Assembly: GCA_030248225.1 (NCBI GenBank)
Contig: JASANE010021002.1
Location: forward strand, 1 to 64,000
DNA length: 64,000 nt
Direction: 5' to 3'
From: Trileptium ribeirensis
Taxonomy: Eukaryota; Nematoda; Enoplea; Enoplida; Thoracostomopsidae
Position 1 is the first letter of the stretch. Every line of letters begins with the position of its first letter. A model generated the notes under the pieces. The model saw nothing but the letters and a program-made list of their open reading frames with translations. It was not told where the DNA came from and did not search any database. The position numbers and the translations under genes are program-made. Below are positions 56,240 to 64,000 of this stretch, piece after piece.

Positions 56240-56611
56240 GTGGGTAACAACGATACTGATGATACCAATGCAGACCGGGCAAACTACCAACGACTACCAA
56301 TGCAAACCGGGGCGAACTACCAACAACCGATGCAACCATACTATGGACAAATGGGAATACCGGTAATGCAAACGATACAACCGATGCAAGTATCGCAACA
56401 ACCAGTACAACCGCAGATGAATTGGCAACAACAGCAACAACACAGAATGCCAATATCAGTGGCAAATCAACAGCAACAAAACCGACAAACGTTGATGAAT
56501 CAAACGCCACCAAGGTGCAATAATTGCGGAAGATTGGACCATAGAACGGAGCGATGTACCCTAAGACACGCGGGACAAAGTACAAGAGAAACTCGAATGG
56601 AAAACCAATAA
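56240..56611 (+). pseudogene. Nucleocapsid-like segment with CCHC zinc knuckle
   Basis: Gln- and Met-rich frame followed by RCNNCGRLDHRTERC, a CX2CX4HX4C zinc knuckle (56513-56557), the RNA-binding mark of retroelement Gag. All four ligands are present. Confidence 0.8.
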
Positions 56612-56839
56612 CAGAATCAAAATCGATATCGAATACTACCAAATCGATGTAATCAACCAAACGATACTACGAACAGCCTACCATCAAAATCGAGTGGGGT
56701 AAAGAGGAAAGAGGATACCCAAAAAGAATTCGAGAAGACCGAAAATATATCCGCGGATGAAAAGAAAGAAATGCTCGTAGAAGTGAACCAAATAGATCAA
56801 TCAAAAGAGCACGAACCGTGTATGGATCCAACAGTCCTG

Positions 56840-57183
56840 TCAAGATACTACATCAGTGCGTACTTAGAAGGCACCAAGAAGCGTTGGCGTTTGGTTGATA
56901 CTGGATCACAAATAACGATCATTAGCGAAGAACAATAGGAAAGACGTTTCAAACATTTACCACTCAAAGAAACCGCACTGTGGGCAGTTGGATTCCACGG
57001 GGATCTAGCAAAAGAGCTGTAGGATACTTATTCGTACAAGTCCATCTCGAAAAGAAAGTACGGAAGATACGGTTCATCGTAATCAAGAACTTTCCGAAAG
57101 TCGCGATATATGGACACGACTTCTTGGCAGCGTTTGAAATGGTGATCGATTATCAAGAACTACGAATCAAAATGAACGGTTAA
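56840..57183 (+). pseudogene. Aspartic protease region
   Basis: RWRLVDTGSQITIIS near 56880-56930 carries the DTG catalytic motif. After an in-frame stop, the second half is readable at 56980-57183 with AIYGHDFLAAFEMVID, the usual C-terminal G.DFL pattern of gypsy proteases. Non-functional because of the break. Confidence 0.75.
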
Positions 57184-57789
57184 ACGATACCACATTGTTG
57201 GAGAACCGACGAAATGGGATGAATCAGCCAATAAGATGACCATCACATCGAAATCTGCAAGTGTTCGTATAGACAAGTGATCCCACCATGGTTAGCGAAA
57301 TTCAGTGAAATGAAGAGCCCGGAAGGAACAAAGAAGGCGACACGGTAGTGGTGGAACCTCTGGTGAAGACCAACAACAGATTGGCAATGCAGAACAGTAT
57401 CGCCAAAGTGGAATAAGGAAACATCGTGATACCGGTGTGCAACTTAACCACAGTCGAGGTGGAGATAATTGAAGATCAACCATTGGTACGGACGGTCGAA
57501 GAAACGATCTTGAAAACAGTGGTTGATGAAGAGAAAGCACGAAGAGCGATCGATCGGTTCAAGCAAAGAGAAGCAAACAACCAAACAAGAAAGAAAAAGA
57601 GGTGGAATGGATCGTAGGCGGAAAAAGAGGAAAACCGATAATCAAATCTTGGACCGGTGAAATCCAGATAAAGAATCCACAAACGATATCACTTGTGGAC
57701 ACGGAAGTCCAACAAAGAAAGAACGAACAATGACGGTTTAACATCGAGCAATATCAAGAACAAGTGATACGTCAAACGGAGCACATGAA

Positions 57790-58640
57790 CAGTATCGACT
57801 TCCTGCCGAAATCGACTTGGAGAAATCGGTTACCGACTTAAGGAAATGCGTACTTAGCAACCGTACTCCACAACTACAAAGACGTCCTTTCGAAATCGGA
57901 TTTCGACATCGGGATCAACACGCAAGTGGAACAATACATCCAAACCACGGTTGAGAAACCGGTACAACAACCAATGCGACGCCTACCGTACGTGGACCGA
58001 AACCAACCAAGCAAGCAAGTCCAAGAGATGTTAGATCAAGGAATGATCAGAAGATCCTATTTATAGTCCGTGGGCATCACCGATCGTATTGACCAAAAAA
58101 AAGTATGGATCAAAAAGATTATATGCCGATTAGAGAATGCTCAACTTGATCACAAAGCGTGATTGCTTTCCGCTACCGCGAATTGACGAAATGTCGGACG
58201 AGTTACACGGAGCGAAGTATTGTTCAACCTTGGACATCATGTCGGGATACTGGCAGGCCCCGATGAACGAGCAAGATAGACCGCGTTCATCTGTCACGAC
58301 GGTCTATTTGAATTCAATGTCATGCCGTTTGGATTGACAAACGCTGCTGCAACATTTAAAAGAATGATGCAATTGATTTTAGCGGGTGTCCTAATGGAAT
58401 CGTGCCTATGCTACCTCGATGACATAATATTTTCGACGTCATATTGGGACCATCTGTACGATATGAGCCAAATACTACAACGTCTCCGCGAAGCGAACCT
58501 CAAAGCAAAGGGATCGAAATGCGAAATTCTGAAAGAAGAAATTTTGTTTCTCGGATACATCGTGTCAAATAAAGGAATTTCACGGACCCTGGGAAGATCG
58601 AGAAAACACAGAACTTCTCAAAGTCGAAGACGGTAACGCA
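57790..58640 (+). pseudogene. Reverse transcriptase region
   Basis: Pieces in several frames: SNYKDVLSKS-type pre-RT block near 57870, DCFPLPRIDEMSDELHGAKY and STLDIMSGYWQAPMNEQD (58160-58280), then MPFGLTNAAATFKRMM, the catalytic YLDDII at about 58413-58430, and FLGYIVSNKGIS near 58550. At least three frameshifts or stops. Confidence 0.85.
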
Positions 58641-58797
58641 ACTCAGAAGCTTCCTTGGGTTAACGGGATATTACAGATAATTCATACCCGATTATGGAAC
58701 AATAGCAGCGCCACTCTATAACATCACCAACAACCGATCAAGAATGGTGAAGTTCAGTCAACTGTGGACAGAAGACACCCAATAAGCGTTTGATACT

Positions 58798-59262
58798 TTG
58801 AAGACCAAGATGACAACGGCTCCAGTATTGGGATACCCAGATTCATACAGGCCATTCATCCTGTACACCGACGCAAGCAAACATGGTATTGGATACATCC
58901 TATCACAAGAAGACGAGACTTGGAATGAACATGTAATTCATTATGGAAGCAATAAGTACCGCGATGAAGAAACCCGGTACTCGATTACGGAACAAGAATG
59001 CCTGGCAGTATTCCGTGCGGTTCAACACTTTCGGCCGAACTTATTTGGAAACGATACAGCGATCATCACGGACAATACACCATTGGTCCAGATTATCAAT
59101 AAGAAACGACCATTGAAACAAATGACCGTGCGACTGGCACGAATGGCAACCAAGATCCTCGAGTACGAGTATACAATCGTATATAAACCGGGACAATACC
59201 ACCAGAACGCGGATTGCATATCAAGGCCACCAATAGTCCCTGGAACTGAAAACATGGCATAG
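58798..59262 (+). pseudogene. RNase H region
   Basis: 154-codon open frame: APVLGYPDSYRPFILYTDAS with the first catalytic aspartate, RYSITEQECLAVFRAVQHF with the glutamate, ITDNTPLVQI with the next aspartate, and QYHQNADCISRPP with the last. It is the best-preserved enzymatic piece. The minus-strand relic has the same segment at about 33480-33860. Confidence 0.85.
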
Positions 59263-59373
59263 GATGGTGAAGAAACGAAGAGCCAGTACAAACCATTAGT
59301 AACCCAAAGAACTGGTGGAAACCAACAACAAGCGATCCAAATAAGAACAAAAGAAGCTAGTAAGAGGAAACAA

Positions 59374-59440
59374 AAAAATCCCCATCCAACCCCTACCCCC
59401 AACGAAACCAAACAAAATAACAGTTGGGGGTTTGGTAGGT
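59374..59440 (+). repeat. CCAACCCCTACCCCC repeat, third copy
   Basis: ATCCCCATCCAACCCCTACC then CCCAACGAAACCAAACAAAATAAC. It matches 46575-46615 and the inner edge of the palindrome at 35295-35310. It begins exactly where gypsy coding sequence stops, and GTTGGGGGTTTGGTAGG|TGTCGGGG just after looks like a polypurine tract followed by a TG-starting LTR. Confidence 0.6.
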
Positions 59441-60549
59441 GTCGGGGTCCGGTATGCTATTACGGGTCCCTTGGGACTAAACCTTTTCAAAAAGCTTAAA
59501 ATTGGGTCTTGCATAAATCCTTATGTTTATCGGTTACTCCCTTTGGATTTTGTTTTATTTCCTAAATCTTAACTTAAAATCTTACCTTTGCATAAGTTTC
59601 AACATTTCCTAAGCTTAGGTAACCTATAGTTAAGGTTGTTTTTAATTTTATTTCAGTTTTTAGTCCTTTGTCGGCGGAGTTCGGCTGTGAACGCAAAGAA
59701 TTGCGTTGGGTTTACTTTTTTGATCATTATTGATTTAATATGTTGAAGGTTACCTGCTTGCTGCCTTACGTATTGACGGTTTGAGATATTATTGGTGTTG
59801 AGGCTTGTTTTAAGTTACTGCGTGATTCTTTTAGTTACCTTTACGTTTGGAAAAGCTTCAATTTTAGTGTGAGCTCAACATAACTGTGTTTAATTGAGCT
59901 ATTCTGGTTTCGATGTGTTATACTTCTGGTGTGATATTTAGCGGTTCAAAGAAATGGAGTCATCCGCGCTAGGGCTACACATCTAGCTAGTGCCTTAAAA
60001 GCGAATAGTAAATAACGTAGTAATATAATTCCTTGTAAAAATAATAGAATCTTAGTGGCAATAGCGCGCTTAATAGGAGTGGCGCCGTATTAGATAATGC
60101 TAATAATAATATTTCACAAAATCGGCCTCACGTGTTGGGTAAGCAATACCATGGCGAGTAGAAGAGGTGGGCTGTTACGTTAGTACCGCAGCTTGTTGGG
60201 TGCGGCAGCCATTCGGGGCGGCTCAACAAGTAGTGTTGTTCTTGAGAAGACCGGGCGAGTAATGGGTGTGGATTTGGATAACCACCTCGAGAATTCATGC
60301 GTAATAACCAGCCAGCTGGCCATCCATTGACCATTCAACCTGTGAAAAAAGAAATGCCTATGTAGGAGTCTTGTTCAGAGAAGCCAGAATTTACCTGGGG
60401 CGCTGTTTTTGTCCGTCAACCATGGCTTCTTCAGGTGCCATGAGTACTTCCGGTTGCAAAGCCTATTCTGCGGTTGATACACCTGCTGTAATGCTAATAA
60501 CTGTTTTATGGTTTTAGGTGTGGTATTTTAGGTTTGTTATATAACATTC
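59441..60549. other. Region upstream of MESD
   Basis: No gene supported. 60125-60350 is GC-richer and may contain promoter or an old insert. TATTTTAG at 60524-60531, 19 bases before the MESD ATG, fits a trans- or cis-splice acceptor. Confidence 0.35.
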
Positions 60550-63500
60550 ATGCGTATCCCATTCGTTAAATTGGTTTCTATTTATTATGTTACGGCATTC
60601 GCTGTCGCAATTTGTGCTGCAGAGTCTAGTAAGCAACACCCGAAGAAGAAAAAAGATATTCGAGACTACAGTGATGTTGATATTGAACGTCTATATGATC
60701 AGTGGGAGGTAACGGTAACTGTAATTCAAAGTAGTATTTTTAAATGTGGTTATACCATAGCTATTCTGTGTTTGCTTCGAAAATTTGTTAAATATGTTTT
60801 AAATTAATATATCTTGTTAGAAACGTGTAAGTAAACCTACATTGCTTCTCAGATTACTGCGTTGGTGCCATGGCAACAACTCTAAAAGCCAGGGCTTTCG
60901 GAATAGGTTTGAAGGTATGGCTCCTTTTTCGTGTATTTTGACCCTAACCCTTCGTCTATCTAAATCTAATACTGAAATGCTTTATCGACAAAAAATTATC
61001 ATGTTCTGACTACTAAATTTCGCCGCACATAATTTAAAAGTGTGTTGAGGTGAACAAGGCTGCAGTCCAAATTCGTTATTGCCTGTTCGACAGGAACTGG
61101 ATGCACTGTATGTGGCATAGGTGTGGCTTTTTGTCGTAGTGCGTAGATTTTTAGTGAAACCTGCACTTACCTTCACTGTTGTGACTACTTGCCTCTCTGA
61201 AAGTCGCTTTAAGCTACCTCAACCAAACAATGCTTGCAACGAAGCATATTGATGGAGTTGTGCATATGGGTCTGTCCATAGTGGGGACCTGCCACTTTAA
61301 AAATCCCTACGTCTGGCCCCGCCACTCTCACGAAACACCTATATTTGTCTAAATTTAATTTTTACTGCATGCAAAATGGTTTTATAGATTAATTGCAGCC
61401 ATTTGTTATGCTAAAATGTCGTTTTATAGCCTGAAAATTCTAGTATAGTCACCCGGGGTAAAAAAACATTGACCATATCTGGTAAAAAAGACACCTCGCC
61501 CGGACAGCCCCACAGGGCACCAAATGATTACTTGATTAGTGATACATAGAGCCCAATTACTCTGCTATATACGACTTATATTTGGTTCGAATTGGCTCAG
61601 ATTGCAGTTCGGTGTTGTCTATTGAACAACGGAACCCAAAAATCGTCTTCAAAAAGTTTGAAGTGACTTCGATAAACTTTGGTCCTCTGGAGGGCGCAGG
61701 AACGAACGGTACTTCAGGCTTTTATTATTAGGTATGTATGGCCACTGCTACGTGATACATAACAGACTACTTCCATAGTGTTGTTCAGACAGCCTGGACG
61801 GTGGTGTTTTTTTACCCAAAAATTTTATATGAGCCAGAGTAAAAAACACCGGTGTCTTTTTTAGCCGCTGTGTCTTTTTTTACCCGAAGGTGTTTTTTAA
61901 CCCAAAACGCCCCAACCACCCAGATATGTAAGCCGATTGAATTTTGAGTCACCTTAGGCTTTTGCGGCGCTATAGTTACGCGGACCTGCGTTAAAAGTTG
62001 GAGACATTGAGTCGCCCTTAAATTGTGTTCTCTGTCATTTCAGAAATAAGTAATAGCATGTATAATACAATTATTCTTATATATAGTGGAATATGGGTAA
62101 AAAATAAAAAGGTTAAGCTTTATACAGAAGAGACTATCGCTGAGGCGGTGGCGAAGTGTTTGGCTGGTGCTAGGGTCCTGACAACAGCTAAAACTTATCA
62201 TGGCATGTCCCGCTCCATGCTGCGCACAAGGTACCTGGAGGCGCAGGGGCTATTTGAGCGCACAAAGCAAGGTCGAAAGCCTGAAATTCCGTCTGACGTG
62301 GAGGATAAACTCGCCGAGTACGTCCGTCAAATGGCTCAATTGGGTCTAGGCCCGAAAATTACCGAGTTACGCGGCATAGTCAAAGACTACATGACTATAC
62401 CGGCCAACATTTCAACACTGTTACTTCTCTGAAGAACCTAGCTGCAACCATGGGTATCCAGTCTCAAATGCTGTTGATATCCGTCAAGCATGCATGTGCA
62501 AGTCATATGCCTGGTCCTCCAGAACATCGAAAAACGATGTGTCTTTTTACCCGGCGTGTGTTGTTTTATTACCCTATACCCCGGGTAATAAAAAACACCA
62601 CTTTTTGGGTCCGGGCACTAAGGCGAGAGGGCTCATAGACCAGCCCTATACGGCATCAAATACCTGACGTATGCCAGCATACAATAACATAACAGAGCCA
62701 TGCCGCCGGCTAATTAGTGCTTCAGAAAACAAAAGTTTTTGTTCGATGTTTTTTTACCCCAGATGACTATATATACGACATAAAAATACATGAAAATATA
62801 GAAACATATTTAGCATTTTTAAGTAAAATATATTTCCCAGGGATTAAAATTTTCTCTGGCATTAAACACTGCACCCTGTCAAAATTCCCTAACATTTCGG
62901 AAGGCTGTGGAAAGGTCAGGCATGCAGCATTCACAGCGCGCATTTGTTTTAATATTATAATAGCTTCTCTTTTGTGACCTCTTTGCAATTTGACTTCTCC
63001 TCGTGGTCGCTTGGCAACTGGCTAAAATTAGAAACCACCGTTAACAAAACCCACCAGAATGGCAGAACTACAGTTATAGTGACCTCATTTTCAGCCATCA
63101 ACCAACCCATTATCGCTATATATAAATACGATTTGCGATTTCTCTGTAAATATGTGATCATCTTGTCTCAAGTGCAAACAATTTATTTCTAAAATAATTG
63201 TGGCTTTAGCGTCTTTAACAAATACGCGGAAAAACATTTGTAATTATTTATTTAAGCGTACGGGTTAAAAATTTACAAACTAATGCCCCTAGAACAACCG
63301 TTAGCAATGTAGGAAAAATTGCGCGCTCTGATTCACAGTGTATAAGCGATTTGTAAGTGGCTTGTACAAGAGACTGTTATTGGAGTGTATATTGCTCTGT
63401 CAACAGCAAGTAAGGTCAAACACACATTTTTAAAATCAGAATCGCTCAATGTGTAGTATGTAGTACAATGCAAATTGAATGAGAATTAGATTAGAAATCC

Positions 63501-63664
63501 TGTTTCGTAGGAAAATGAAGAACCACTTGAACCCGACGAGCTGCCGGAACATTTACGACCGTCACCAAAAATAGACCTTTCTAAGGTAGACATGAACAAT
63601 CCAGAAGCATTATTGCAAATGAGCAAGAAAGGAAAAACGCTGATGATGTTTGTCTCAGTTTCAG
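60550..63664 (+). CDS. MESD: MESD-like LRP-receptor chaperone, exons 1-2 (3' partial)
   Basis: MESD (boca in flies) is an ER-resident chaperone needed to fold and export LDL-receptor-related proteins such as LRP5/6, and so for Wnt signalling. Exon 1, 60550-60708, encodes 53 residues: a signal peptide (MRIPFVKLVSIYYVTAFAVA, cleavage probably after CAA), a basic stretch, then KKKKDIRDYSDVDIERLYDQ. Exon 2, 63511-63664, joins in phase 0 and reads EPDELPEHLRPSPKIDLSKV and then MSKKGKTLMMFVSVSG, the diagnostic core of the family. Donors are GTAACG and GTATAT; the acceptor is TTTCGTAG. The 2.8-kb intron carries nested transposons. The rest of the structured domain and the C-terminal ER-retention signal were not found in the remaining 336 bases and are presumably beyond the window. 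Confidence 0.9.
61778..62612. mobile_element. Possible third-level element with GGTGTTTTTTTACCC ends
   Basis: Left GGACGGTGGTGTTTTTTTACC and right, read inward, GGACCCAAAAAGTGGTGTTTT are similar with an indel; both are next to TA. Further TGTTTTTTAACCC and TGTCTTTTTACCC blocks lie near 61860-61905 and 62538. It might instead be subterminal repeats of the enclosing transposon. Confidence 0.4.
62097..62405 (+). pseudogene. pogo-type transposase N-terminal HTH fragment
   Basis: About 95 residues: YTEETIAEAVAKCLAGARVL, TAKTYHGMSRSMLRTRYLEA and PSDVEDKLAEYVRQMAQLGL. This is a psq-type HTH followed by the start of a CENP-B-type DNA-binding domain, as at the N-terminus of pogo/Tigger transposases. 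The frame runs back to 62025 but the family-like part starts near 62097, where ATGGGTAAAAAA sits in another frame. No DDE domain follows before the element ends, so it cannot transpose itself; a truncated, possibly DNA-binding product is conceivable. Confidence 0.7.
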
Positions 63665-63783
63665 GTATATATTTTCTAATATGGCATGCGTATGTGTAAC
63701 TAAGATTTAATGCATATATATTTATCGTCAATGATTCATAGTTGATCTCAAAATTTTGTTAATGATATATATCAATGTCTTAG

Positions 63784-63923
63784 GTGTTTTACTAGAGAGT
63801 AACAGGAATTCCGATTCTATCAAACTTCGTCTTTCGGCAAGAGCAAACATAGTACTTGAAGAAGCCGACTTTGGTCCAAGCATGTGTCTTGTAAAGAGAT
63901 CAATTTGCTTTAAGTGCAAATAA
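63784..63923 (+). other. Phase-compatible open stretch after MESD exon 2
   Basis: After the acceptor TGTCTTAG at 63783 the frame left by MESD exon 2 stays open for 45 codons and then stops (ending CFKCK). The residues do not look like the conserved MESD core that should follow VSVSG (no LWQ-type helix). It may be an alternative terminal exon or chance; the opposite strand is open too. Confidence 0.25.
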
Positions 63924-64000
63924 AGAAAAATTTAATCAAAACTTAAGTTCTTGTAAAACGCAAGTGGCACAACTACTTCCCGTATAGGATTTATTCATCT

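Larger units (their letters stand above)
53750..59373 (+). mobile_element. Ty3/gypsy-type retrotransposon relic, plus strand
   Basis: Domain order gag, CCHC zinc knuckle, aspartic protease, reverse transcriptase, RNase H is that of Ty3/gypsy elements. Frames are broken by many shifts and stops, so no polyprotein can be made. No integrase was found: after RNase H the sequence runs for about 110 bases and then changes abruptly at 59374 into a dispersed repeat. The related minus-strand relic (32842-35060) continues past this point with a lysine-rich tail, so the plus copy appears truncated there. No pair of long terminal repeats could be recognised. Confidence 0.85.
61448..62767. mobile_element. 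TA-flanked DNA transposon nested in the previous element
   Basis: 1,320 bases. Left end GTCACCCGGGGTAAAAAAAC, right end read inward GTCATCTGGGGTAAAAAAAC: a terminal inverted repeat of about 24 bases with three differences. TA flanks both sides (61446-61447 and 62768-62769), as in Tc1/mariner/pogo insertions. It contains a pogo-type HTH frame and a possible third, inner element. Confidence 0.8.
61267..62919. mobile_element. Inverted-repeat element, GCCTGTCCACAG family, in MESD intron
   Basis: Second copy of the 31169-31755 family. Left end TGGGTCTGTCCATAGTGGGG, right end CTGTGGAAAGGTCAG. Shared interior blocks: GCAAAATG, ATGCTAAAATGTCGTTTTAT and ACATGAAAATATAGAAA. The flanks GCATA and GCATG are a near-duplication. 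It is interrupted by the element at 61448-62767. Confidence 0.75.

Noticed and set aside
56118..56660. 180-codon minus-strand frame rich in Val and Leu
   Set aside because: Antisense of the Gln/Asn-rich nucleocapsid region with the zinc knuckle; the bias explains its openness.

Overview
The window looks like animal nuclear DNA: AT-rich, with short coding exons, GT-AG introns from tens of bases to several kilobases, no bacterial-style operons, and a dense load of decayed transposons. A nematode or similar small invertebrate is plausible from the NADAR and helicase genes and possible trans-splice-like acceptors, but nothing here fixes the species.

Layout. 1-2600: two intron-poor, less AT-rich ORFs on +, an SF1 (Upf1-like) helicase open at the window edge and a NADAR-family protein. 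5281-11267: a + strand spliced gene of unknown function rebuilt from phase-consistent exons. 15060-26720: the N-terminal half of an ATG16-like autophagy gene on the minus strand, five phase-consistent exons with introns full of repeats; a possible short C-terminus lies at 11964-12534. 28166-53340: a repeat-dominated stretch with no intact host gene that I could support: hAT-like elements with perfect 8-bp target duplications, three small inverted-repeat families with 5-bp duplications, a LINE relic, a minus-strand Ty3/gypsy relic, a large palindrome, strongly strand-asymmetric tracts, and a dead pogo/Tigger transposase locus. 53750-59373: a second Ty3/gypsy relic (gag, zinc knuckle, protease, RT, RNase H; no integrase found). 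60550 to the right edge: MESD, the ER chaperone for LRP-type receptors, whose first intron holds a stack of nested DNA transposons.

How it fits together. The host genes look unrelated in pathway (autophagy conjugation, receptor folding in the ER, nucleic-acid helicase, nucleotide N-glycosidase). The main story is transposon nesting: target-site duplications at both ends of many insertions allow a relative order to be read, for example a LINE split by one element that is itself split by another, a gypsy relic split by a 0.2-kb element, and an element within an element (possibly within a third) in the MESD intron. Exon calls rest on reading frame, splice consensus, phase and recalled family patterns; no search or alignment was run.
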